NCBI RefSeq assembly: GCF_006345815.1
Contig: NZ_VCIG01000038.1
Coordinates: 496,001 to 560,000 of the forward strand
DNA: 64,000 bases
From: Ochrobactrum sp. CGA5
GTDB lineage: Bacteria > Pseudomonadota > Alphaproteobacteria > Rhizobiales > Rhizobiaceae
Reading direction: 5' to 3'
Below are positions 1 through 7,208 of the stretch, in pieces. The first letter of the stretch is position 1. Each line of letters opens with the position of its first letter. Below the pieces are notes generated by a model, which made no database searches, was not told the DNA's origin, and saw nothing but the letters and a program-made list of their open reading frames with translations. A program made the translations under genes and the position numbers.

Positions 1-1
1 T

Positions 2-964
2 CTTTTTGCAGAATCTGTTCCAAGAGCAGGGCATTTTCCGGTAATCCAGCTTTCGGAAGGATTAAGAAACTTGTTTACTTCCAACGGATTCACGTTGAAC
101 GACAACAAAGCTCATTATGCGGACAAGCACTCACGAAGAACAGTTACTGGTATTCGGGTCAATGAAGTATTAAATATCGACAGAAAATTCATTCGGAATG
201 TTAGAGCAGCTCTGTATAAGATTGAAACTATTGGTCTGAAGGATGCGCAGAAGGAGTTAATGTCAAGATTTTCTTCCAATGCGAGTATAGAAGATTATTT
301 GCGCGGTAAGATTGCTTGGCTTGGCCACATTAAAGGAGTGTCTGATCCTATTTTTCGCGGGTTGGCTGCTCGATTCAATAGATCCTTCGCTAAGTCGGCG
401 ATAAAAATTCAACCAACGCAGGCAGAGATGAGGGATCGGGCTGTTTGGGTTATTGAACATTTTGATGGAGAAATGTGCCAAGGTAGCGCGTTCTTTTTAG
501 AGTCAGTCGGTTTGGTTACTGCTGCACACTGTGTTGAAGGTTCAACTGAAATTGAATTATATCACCCTTCCAAACCCTCAAATAAATTTTCTGGAAAAAT
601 AAAGAGTATTTGCTCTCATAGGGACTTGGCTATTATTGAACACAATATACCGAGCGTTGAATACTTTGAACTACGAAGATCGCTCAAAGACGCCCAGATT
701 GGTGAAGAACTGATTGCCGCAGGGTATCCTGGATTTGGTCCCGGCGATAAATTAAACATTCGTCCAGGTACGGTGAGTTCACGCCCTGTTAAGTCCGCTG
801 TTAATTATATTGAAGTCACTCAGAAACTCGCACAAGGTATGTCGGGCGGTCCGTTGCTTGATACTGATAATAATGTTTCTGGTGTAATACATAAAGGCGG
901 CGCATTGGAAAACAGAGATTTTGCTGTTCACATAGGGGAACTTTACTTGTGGCTAGGTATTTGA
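2..964 (+). CDS. Reverse transcriptase C-terminus fused to trypsin-like serine protease (5' truncated by window edge)
   Basis: The frame is open from base 2, so the gene starts left of the window; a TTG at 71 is internal. The first ~110 codons resemble the thumb/C-terminal end of retron-like reverse transcriptases: a GFTLNDNK segment, then VTGIRVNE, then an IRNVRAALY helix, and a GKIAWLGHIKG stretch near the end. The polymerase YADD motif would lie upstream, outside the window. The second half is an S1/S7-like protease with a full catalytic triad: His in TAAHC (codon 527-529), Asp in HRDLA (623-625) and Ser in GMSGGP (842-844). No signal peptide can be seen. RT-protease fusions occur among retron-type RTs, where the fused domain is thought to be the effector; that role here is inference. 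The gene is clearly more AT-rich than its neighbours, which suggests recent transfer. Confidence is high for the protease and good for the RT part. Confidence 0.82.
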   Translation, partial: LFAESVPRAGHFPVIQLSEGLRNLFTSNGFTLNDNKAHYADKHSRRTVTGIRVNEVLNIDRKFIRNVRAALYKIETIGLKDAQKELMSRFSSNASIEDYLRGKIAWLGHIKGVSDPIFRGLAARFNRSFAKSAIKIQPTQAEMRDRAVWVIEHFDGEMCQGSAFFLESVGLVTAAHCVEGSTEIELYHPSKPSNKFSGKIKSICSHRDLAIIEHNIPSVEYFELRRSLKDAQIGEELIAAGYPGFGPGDKLNIRPGTVSSRPVKSAVNYIEVTQKLAQGMSGGPLLDTDNNVSGVIHKGGALENRDFAVHIGELYLWLGI

Positions 965-1670
965 ATTTATATTTGCAATTATGGAGTGACTATATTGAAA
1001 CGCTTCCATTTAATTTTGGATTGTGCCGGAGAATAAGAAGTCGCTTTGAGATTCCTGTGAGATGATGAGTTTAACATTTTTCATTCTCATCTTGCCAGCG
1101 CGCGGACGGTCCGGTTTGCGGATTTTTGCAGAAGGGTTTCCAGTTTGGAGAACACTTTTTCTTTGAGATTGGAGCCTGAACTGTATTGGCAACATGAATA
1201 TTAGCTTCATGCCGCTTACCATTGGTTTGATCCGCCGACGACAAGCGGCCCAAACAGCCCTGTGTTTCGCAGCATGGCAACAAGCGCCGTTGTCGTGATG
1301 ACCTTGTGGTGAGCCATTCGCCGCCACTCGCTTTGATGCAGCGTCCATGTATGCATATACCCTACTGGTTGCAGTTCTGTTGTCATTTATGAAGTTTAAT
1401 CGTGCCGAATAAGAAAGCGATACAATGACCTCTTGCTGATGTTTACGCCTTTTGCTGACCGGGCGTTACGCAGTTTGAACAAGGTGCATTCGCGATGCTA
1501 ACCAACCAAGTCATACTTAGTAAGGCAAACTCCATTTTATGAGAATTGCGGTCGCCGTAAAGGGGCATTGTGAGCGACCTCCATCCGCAGGCAGTGTGAT
1601 CAGGCTCGAACTAGTTATCACAGCCCCTTCGATTCATTCAGATGGGGAAATGCCCTACTAGGTCTATATC
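965..1670. other. Intergenic stretch without a supportable gene
   Basis: About 700 bases between the protease fusion and the recombinase. Minus-strand frames at 1010-1348 and 1071-1283 are open, but they have no recognisable motif or convincing ribosome site, and two overlapping frames are equally open. The stretch may hold eroded mobile-element DNA. The only structure noted is the imperfect inverted repeat at 1560-1629. Confidence 0.5.
1560..1629. repeat. Imperfect inverted repeat
   Basis: The left arm AAGGGGC..TGTGA (1560-1573) matches the reverse complement of the right arm TCACAGCCCCTT (1618-1629), with a two-base bulge and about 44 bases between the arms. It lies just downstream of the serine recombinase stop. 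It could be a transcript-end hairpin, although no T-run follows, or the relic of a small element. Confidence 0.35.
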
Positions 1671-2282
1671 CTACAGAGTCTTTGAGGCCGATCCGTTCGA
1701 AATATTTTTATCTGAGCGTAGATATTCCCGCAAGATCCTAAACACACTCGCCCGCCCGATCCCCAGCTTCGTCGCGATGGCGTCCGCCGTCATTCCCCCG
1801 GCCTTCAACCGCAGTACATCTTCCGCTTTCGCCCGCGCAGTCGGCGCTCGCCCCTTGTATTTGCCCTCGGCTTTGGCCTTCGCGATCCCCTCGCGTTGCC
1901 GTTCCAGCATCAACTCCCGTTCAAACTCGGCAATCGACCCTAGCAAATTCAGCATCAACTTGCCGGTCGGTGTGGAGGTGTCGAGGTTCATCGATAGGAT
2001 GCGGAGTGTCACCCCCTTCGTGCGAAGCGTCTCTGTGATCGCCACGAGGTCTGCGACGGATCGCGCGAGGCGGTCAAGCTTGGTGACGATAAGCGTGTCG
2101 CCCTCGCGTACGTAATCCAGCGCCCGTTCCAATTCCGGGCGCTTAGTAGCCACAGACGATAATTCCTCTTGGAAGATGCGTGAAGCCCCCGCAGCGGACA
2201 GGTCGCGCAGTTGTGCTTCAAGGCCAGCTTTCTGGTCGGTGGTTGATGTGCGGGCATAGCCAACGATTGCGGCGGTGGACAT
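1671..2282 (-). CDS. Serine recombinase (resolvase/invertase family)
   Basis: This 203-residue small serine recombinase opens with IVGYARTSTTDQ, where Ser13 is the expected nucleophile. It continues with the conserved LIVTKLDRLARS block, the EFERELMLERQREGI long helix and a C-terminal helix-turn-helix (GGMTADAIATKLGIGRASVFRIL). Such enzymes cut and rejoin DNA at res or inversion sites. The ATG at 2282 is preferred over an upstream start at 2303 because GGAG lies six bases before it and family members begin at this point. No transposase is visible nearby, so it may be a relic of a Tn3-like unit or act on its own. It reads toward the protease fusion and is consistent with a mosaic island. Confidence 0.9.
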   Translation of the reverse strand: MSTAAIVGYARTSTTDQKAGLEAQLRDLSAAGASRIFQEELSSVATKRPELERALDYVREGDTLIVTKLDRLARSVADLVAITETLRTKGVTLRILSMNLDTSTPTGKLMLNLLGSIAEFERELMLERQREGIAKAKAEGKYKGRAPTARAKAEDVLRLKAGGMTADAIATKLGIGRASVFRILREYLRSDKNISNGSASKTL

Positions 2283-2313
2283 GGCGGACTCCGATAGTCT
2301 CACATAACTTACA

Positions 2314-2425
2314 GATACTGTGATACTGACGTATCAAAAAGTCAACTCCAATGTGTATGATACCATCAGTTGGCTTTACTCCGAGAATCGCTAGGGCTTG
2401 CCCTATTGATACTGCGCGGAGATAC
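2314..2425. promoter_or_regulatory. Clustered GATAC motifs upstream of the recombinase (candidate res/operator)
   Basis: GATAC(TG) occurs at 2314, 2322, 2359, 2408 and 2421, and its complement GTATC at 2331 and 2494. The copies at 2322 and 2331 form the dyad GATACTGACGTATC. The cluster begins about 30 bases upstream of the recombinase start codon, where the res site and autoregulatory operator of small serine recombinases usually lie. No binding data exist here; the role is inferred from position and repetition. Confidence 0.4.
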
Positions 2426-2607
2426 GGTGCTGTGAGGTTGAGCCATACGCATGGGGTTGGGCGACGCATGGCATGGCTAACCGTGGATAGAATGTATCGG
2501 GAAACGGGACGGAATGGTGCCGCCATCAAGCGCGGCAATGATTGCCGGTAGTTCTATCCATCGAATGAAATATCGCGCCATGCGGCGGATGCGGGGCGAA
2601 GATCGGT

Positions 2608-2889
2608 ATGGTCCAGCATTGCCTCATCGAGTTTCATTGCTTATTGTGTTCTATTATGGGACTGGGTGGGACTGACATTTATTCGGCAGTCTGCATGGCC
2701 GTGCGGAAGGGGGAACTGGCGGAGCCGTTTCGCGCCCTTGACGTGCGACGGGTTGCACCCGGCTGGACCTATCCACGGTATTTCGAGTTCCTCGCTGACC
2801 ATTGCACCGACAAGCAGCCGCCCGATGTTGCGCTATTCGTTCGCGTCGCCAAGGGACGCTATCGGCTCAACGACCAAAAAGCTGGGTAG
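2608..2889 (+). CDS. Small protein of unknown function
   Basis: This 93-codon frame has no family I can name. Its middle (ELAEPFRALDVRRVAPGWTYPRYFEFLADHC) and its ending (RVAKGRYRLN) look like a folded soluble domain. The closing GRYRLN resembles the last strand of a winged-helix-type module, but this is only a resemblance. An internal ATG at 2656 could be the true start; neither start has a strong ribosome site. It lies alone between the recombinase and the membrane protein inside the island. Confidence 0.45.
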   Translation: MVQHCLIEFHCLLCSIMGLGGTDIYSAVCMAVRKGELAEPFRALDVRRVAPGWTYPRYFEFLADHCTDKQPPDVALFVRVAKGRYRLNDQKAG

Positions 2890-2998
2890 GCCGAGGCCCT
2901 CCCGCCCCCTTTGCATTGCGCGAACGCAGGGGGTGGTTTCGCCGGATGGCACCCCCCGTCTGCCTGACCATGCCCCTCGCAAATTTTGTGTGAATTTT

Positions 2999-3721
2999 TC
3001 AGTCGTATGGTTCAGGGGCGAGCGCAAGCCTAACGCCTTGGTCTTCCAGATATTCGAGCACTGCGAAAAGCATAATTAGAACGCCCGACATTTCCAGCGT
3101 CTCTTCGATTGTTGAAACGACGAGGTAGGACGCATTGAAAAAGGTTTCGTCAGCCAAGAACGCTCCAATACCCTCGAAGACCAGAGCGCCGGTCACAAAA
3201 ACCGCTCCTGCAAGGACGAACTGGCTTGCTGTGCGTCGGGGCAGTGCCATTAACCAGCGGACGTAAATAACTCCAACAACGATCACCACGAAAGCAGCTG
3301 GAATGATCCATGAGAAAAATGGATGGGCGGTGCCAGGGATGGCGTAATTATCCGCTCGCCATAAGCCATGCATGTCCGTTCCCTCGTCGAGCGACATATA
3401 GAAGAAGATCGCTGACAATCCCCACCACGCAGTCGAAGGAAGTGATTTGAGGCGCTGGACCCACGCGACCAATGCGAGAGCGCACGCAGTCGCAAATAGC
3501 TGAAGCACGGAAAACCAAGTCGGAACGTTCATTTCGCGGTTAAGGTCAAACATGTGGCCGACGCGATTGATCGGCTCCATCGCCGGGCCACAAGCTTTTG
3601 TGTACCAGCACACCATAACCACGGAGTGCAGAAGTACTAGTAAGGCGATTATTCCGGCAGAAATCCACGCAATCAGAGATGGACGAATACTGAAATAAAG
3701 GTATGTTTGTGCCTGTTTCAT
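2999..3721 (-). CDS. Six-span integral membrane protein of unknown function
   Basis: This 240-residue protein has about six hydrophobic segments, roughly at residues 15-39, 68-88, 98-110, 135-156, 168-189 and 213-224. Polar motifs lie at the membrane edges: FDLNREMNVPTWFS after the first span, SLDEGTDMHG after the third and STIEETLEMSG before the last. The repeated acidic and His residues look like a conserved metal- or substrate-binding core, and I recall similar unnamed membrane proteins with a FDxxREXNxPTWFS motif. ATG 3721 is chosen because a GGGGGG run precedes it; an ATG at 3739 is possible. It lies between the integrase and the small orphan ORF as island cargo. Confidence 0.7.
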   Translation of the reverse strand: MKQAQTYLYFSIRPSLIAWISAGIIALLVLLHSVVMVCWYTKACGPAMEPINRVGHMFDLNREMNVPTWFSVLQLFATACALALVAWVQRLKSLPSTAWWGLSAIFFYMSLDEGTDMHGLWRADNYAIPGTAHPFFSWIIPAAFVVIVVGVIYVRWLMALPRRTASQFVLAGAVFVTGALVFEGIGAFLADETFFNASYLVVSTIEETLEMSGVLIMLFAVLEYLEDQGVRLALAPEPYD

Positions 3722-3847
3722 GGTGCCCCCCATAGGCAATTACCCATTCAAATTTATCGCAACGACAGGTTACGTTCAATGAAATGGCGGCTACCGCTGC
3801 TTGTTTCATCTCCTATCGTTAATTTCCGGTCGTGTTTTCATTTTCGA

Positions 3848-5035
3848 CTATACCGCCATTCTTTTCACCGTTTCGTCCGCCACTGCATCAGCCGCCGCAA
3901 CCAGCACTGCGTCAGCAAAGTGAACGTACCTCGCCGTGATCGTTGTGCTCTTGTGACCAAGCAGCGCGCCAATGGTCGGCTCACTGTAGCCAAGATCGGC
4001 GGCAAGGCTGGCGAAGCTGTGCCGAAGTGTGTGGAGGGTAATACCCGCTGGAAGCTTCAGCTTCTCCCAGTGCGTTTGCAGCGCCAAGGTTTCGCCTCGC
4101 GCTGGAATGAAAACCAAGCCGGAGGATTTCGCCGGGCCAAGCGCATCACAAGCTGCCTGTGAAAGTGGACGGATGCTGAAGCCCGTCTTTGTATCACCCA
4201 GTGTAGCCGTGCGGCGTTCAAGGTTCACTTCTTCCCAACGCAATAAGCTGGCCTCGCTGCGCCTCCATCCCGTAAGGGCGAGGAAGCGAATTGCTGCCAG
4301 CGCCGGGGGCCACATGTCGTCACGGGCCAACGCCTTGCCAAGCTCTTTGTATTCATCGTCATTGAGGCGGCGCATCTTGCGGGCGTCCGCTGGCCGCATC
4401 ACGCCGTGGACTGGATTGTCCGGGCGCAGACCTAGCCGAACTGCGTATGTGAAGATGCCGCCAAGCAAGCCAACCGTTCGGCTCGCCGTGCCGGTCCCGC
4501 CCCGCACCACCGACTTGCCCCTCAGCTTCTTTGTCTTCTCGATCTTCGCAGTTTTTCCCTTTGCCACATCGTTCATGAAATCTTCGATGTCTTGGCGGGT
4601 GACTTGAGCCACTGACTTACGACCAAGGAGCGGTTTAATATGGCGTTCGATGCGCCCGGCGTCCGTGGCGAGGGTCGAAGCTTTCTTCGGGCGACGCATC
4701 GTTGACCCTGCGTCCTTGAGGTACTGGTCGCATAGTTCGGCCACGGTCTGCACTGAGAGGCGCGCGGCAGTCGGACTTTTACCTTTCACGACTACCTCGC
4801 CGAGGAGACGTTGCGCTTCGGCCCTCGCAGTATCCGGGGTCCACGGCGCTCCGTGCCGCCCAATGGTGATCTTGTGCTGGCGTCCGTCTTTGGTGCGGAA
4901 AAATAGAATGTAGGAGACGGACTCGCCGCGCTGCCGCCGCGCCCCGAAACCTGTCACGGTGCTATCCCATATAACCGAGTTAACCGGCAAGGCCGCTATG
5001 TCCCGAATACCAATGCGTTTCTTAGCCTGTGCCAT
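3848..5035 (-). CDS. Tyrosine recombinase (island integrase)
   Basis: This 395-residue phage-type integrase has an N-terminal DUF4102-like arm-binding domain (about 1-90), a SAM-like core-binding domain (about 95-205) and a C-terminal catalytic domain. The catalytic residues visible are Arg258 in TGWRRSE, Lys283 in DTKTG, His335 and Arg338 in HTLRH, His361 in LLGHKS and Tyr370 in TARYVH, so the enzyme looks intact. It is the last gene before the tRNA-Arg fragment at 5184-5233 and starts about 150 bases from it, the usual place for an enzyme that inserts an island into a tRNA 3' end. AAGGGG lies upstream of the ATG. Confidence 0.95.
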   Translation of the reverse strand: MAQAKKRIGIRDIAALPVNSVIWDSTVTGFGARRQRGESVSYILFFRTKDGRQHKITIGRHGAPWTPDTARAEAQRLLGEVVVKGKSPTAARLSVQTVAELCDQYLKDAGSTMRRPKKASTLATDAGRIERHIKPLLGRKSVAQVTRQDIEDFMNDVAKGKTAKIEKTKKLRGKSVVRGGTGTASRTVGLLGGIFTYAVRLGLRPDNPVHGVMRPADARKMRRLNDDEYKELGKALARDDMWPPALAAIRFLALTGWRRSEASLLRWEEVNLERRTATLGDTKTGFSIRPLSQAACDALGPAKSSGLVFIPARGETLALQTHWEKLKLPAGITLHTLRHSFASLAADLGYSEPTIGALLGHKSTTITARYVHFADAVLVAAADAVADETVKRMAV

Positions 5036-5060
5036 GGGGATGCCCCTTGAGTTTGCTTCC

Positions 5061-5079
5061 TAGGTAGCTAATAGGTAGC
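5061..5079. repeat. Tandem TAGGTAGC repeats (candidate integrase arm sites)
   Basis: TAGGTAGC occurs at 5061-5068 and 5072-5079 in the same orientation, 11 bases (one helical turn) apart. The pair lies between the integrase start and the att scar. Arm-type sites for integrase or excisionase often look like this. The role is inferred from spacing and position only. Confidence 0.4.
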
Positions 5080-5183
5080 ATAAATGGGCAATTCGTGGCA
5101 ATAGTGAGTAACTTCGGGATACTAAAATCAGTTTTAAAATCAATAAGTTGCAATCGAAATCAATTGTGATAAATGCTGCGTTT

Positions 5184-5233
5184 CTGCCCTCCGAAGGCAG
5201 AGGTCACAGGTTCGAATCCTGTCGGGTGCGCCA
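5184..5233 (+). other. Attachment-site scar: 3' part of tRNA-Arg(CCG)
   Basis: The sequence contains an intact anticodon arm (CTGCC, loop CTCCGAA, GGCAG; anticodon CCG at 5191-5193), a T-arm (ACAGG TTCGAAT CCTGT), the acceptor 3' strand CGGGTGC, a discriminator G and encoded CCA. The matching 5' half is missing: no GCACCCG acceptor strand or D-arm precedes it. This is the duplicated 3' end left when an island inserts into a tRNA gene; the complete tRNA-Arg should lie at the other end, left of the window. It marks the right boundary of the island. Confidence 0.85.
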
Positions 5234-5518
5234 TTTATCTTTGCGGCTTAAGCTAAATATTATTGCCTTGTGTCTTGTGTTCCGGCGCGTGAAGGGCTGC
5301 ACGCGCGTGTTCATTCCAGCCAGAATGGCGACTGATGCGATAACCGTTTCCGCAGACGAAAAGACATGTGCAAGCTCTCCCGAACCATCTATTGATAGCA
5401 GCGGGGGAGAAACAGGACGAGTCGGCGATGAAGGTCGCAAGCGCGAAGCCTCCCCTCCGTAAGGAGCCGAACCGGAAGATCAATTCTGGAAAGCCACAAT
5501 GAAATGGGAGGAATTTGA

Positions 5519-6325
5519 ATGCACATTCTAAAGCGTATTGCTGCAGTATCTTCGATTGTGGGGATGGTAGCAACTACAGGTGGTCTGGCAGTGGGCATAG
5601 CAAATGCCGAAGAACCGCTGAAACTGGTAATCGGAACAGAAGGCGCATATCCGCCGTTCAATTTCACCAATCCAGATGGTTCGCTATCGGGCTTCGATGT
5701 CGATATCGCAAGGGCGCTCTGCGAGGAAATGAAGGCCGAGTGTACGTTCATCACGCAGGAGTGGGACGGCACTATCCCGGCGCTTCAGGCCGGTAAGTTC
5801 GACGCTTATGTTTCCTCCATGTCGATCACGGACGAGCGAAAGAAACAGGTTGATTTCTCAAACAAATATTACAACACGCCTCCGGGCATTGCCGTACCCA
5901 AGGATAGCGATATCAAGGGTGTGACCAAGGAAGATCTTGCGGGCAAGACAATCGGTGTTCAAGTATCCACGACGCACGCCAACTATGCCGAACACGCCTT
6001 CACTGACAGCACAATCAAGGCCTATCCGACTGCCGAGGAATATCGGCTCGATATGGCCAATGGCCGCCTTGATGCCGTTAACGACGACAGTGTAACGCTG
6101 AGTGAGTGGCTTAAGACACCGGATGGCGCCTGCTGCAAGATGGCTGGAACCTATCCGTCGGATGATAACATCCATGGCGTCGGTGTTGGCGTGGCCTTGA
6201 AGAAGGGGCGTCCCGAGCTGGTTGAAAAATTCAACAATGCCATCAAAGCGATCCGCGCGAACGGCAAGTACAAAGAAGTCAACGACAAGTACTTCGATTT
6301 CGACGCCTACGGCGCGGAAAACTGA
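5519..6325 (+). CDS. Periplasmic basic amino-acid binding protein of an ABC transporter
   Basis: This 268-residue family 3 solute-binding protein resembles lysine/arginine/ornithine and opine binding proteins. It has a signal peptide ending near ANA-EE, then the signature GTEGAYPPFNF, GFDVDIARALCEE and the WDGTIPALQAGKFDA block. A GGGAGG ribosome site precedes the ATG. No permease or ATPase gene is adjacent, so it either works with a transporter encoded elsewhere or is an orphan. It is the first chromosomal gene to the right of the island scar and is followed by a strong terminator. The exact substrate cannot be told from sequence alone. Confidence 0.88.
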   Translation: MHILKRIAAVSSIVGMVATTGGLAVGIANAEEPLKLVIGTEGAYPPFNFTNPDGSLSGFDVDIARALCEEMKAECTFITQEWDGTIPALQAGKFDAYVSSMSITDERKKQVDFSNKYYNTPPGIAVPKDSDIKGVTKEDLAGKTIGVQVSTTHANYAEHAFTDSTIKAYPTAEEYRLDMANGRLDAVNDDSVTLSEWLKTPDGACCKMAGTYPSDDNIHGVGVGVALKKGRPELVEKFNNAIKAIRANGKYKEVNDKYFDFDAYGAEN

Positions 6326-6400
6326 GAACCTGGTGAGATTTAAGTCGGAAATTCGTTGATAATCTCGCTCTAGGGTGACGCGAATTTCGGATTCCACACA

Positions 6401-6453
6401 CTGACTGTTTGATCCCCCGCATCTGAAGGGACCAAACAGTCAGGCTCAGTTTT
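6401..6453. terminator. Bidirectional intrinsic terminator
   Basis: CTGACTGTTTG (6401-6411) pairs with CAAACAGTCAG (6433-6443), and inner TCCC/GGGA pairs extend the stem. A TTTT run follows on the + strand. It lies between two converging genes and can serve both. Confidence 0.8.
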
Positions 6454-6470
6454 CTGTATTTTTCTTGGAC

Positions 6471-7054
6471 TTATCGCACTGCGATAACGGCAGACCACTC
6501 AGTGGGACGTTTATCGTAAGCGCCGCCCGTCCAGCATTCCATTTCGATATCAGACCACTGGGCATGCTTGCGCCAGCATATCCGAAGCTCTTCAGGTGAT
6601 AGATAGTTGTAATAGCGCCCGAGTGCGTCGTAGCCTTCAACCGTACCAGTCTTGAAACTTGCCCAAACGACACCGCCCTTGACCAAGGCGGCGTGAGTTT
6701 TCTCAATGATGGGCACGAGCTCTCCTCTGGGAACATGGGTCAGTGATGCGCAAGCATAAATACCGTCATACTCCTCGACCGCAGAAAGTTCGTCGAACAT
6801 CATTCTTCTGACTGGCTGTCCTAGTCGCTCTGAGGCGATTGCAGCCAGTTCGGCGGACCATCTGTTGCATCGAGCTGAAATCCCGCGTCGAGAATCGCAC
6901 GGGCATCAGTTCCCGAACCCGTTCCCAATTCAAGAATTCGGCCACCGGGCTTACAGCGTTTCAGGAAGCCGAACAGCTTCGGGTTGGGTGTGTTACCATC
7001 GGCTGCATAGACGGTCGCATTTGAATTATAGAATCCCAACGTGTTGTCCTGCAT
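6471..7054 (-). pseudogene. SAM-dependent methyltransferase, frameshifted
   Basis: Two pieces of one class I methyltransferase lie in different frames. The N-terminal piece (7054 down to about 6821) has the SAM-binding motif ILELGTGSGTDARAI and the acidic DATDG. It then runs out of frame to a stop. The C-terminal piece (ending 6471) has YACASLTHV and the closing strands. Reading on in the second frame gives PELAAIASERLGQPVRRMMFDE directly after the N-terminal piece, so a single missing base near 6850-6860 explains the break. The intact protein would be about 194 residues. The pieces are otherwise well preserved, so the break is either recent or a sequence error. Confidence 0.82.
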
Positions 7055-7208
7055 ACGCCTGAAAGCCCTCCGTTGCTGGGTTTTGCTTAGAACTTATACG
7101 GTGAAAGCGATTTTCTGCATGCCGCATCAACGATAACGTGCAGAATAACGTTGCATTTTCGCCACATTGCGTTGCATAGATGCAACGCTATTGGGTAACA
7201 CGGTTAAC

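Noticed and set aside
1010-1348. 112-codon minus-strand frame in the island gap
   Set aside because: No family motif and no clear ribosome site; an overlapping frame is equally open, so it is more likely chance or eroded DNA.
2218-2538. 106-codon minus-strand frame upstream of the recombinase
   Set aside because: It overlaps the recombinase start and the repeat cluster and has no recognisable domain.
5158-5233. A functional tRNA-Arg gene
   Set aside because: The 5' acceptor strand and D-arm are missing, so only the 3' part is present; treated as an attachment scar.
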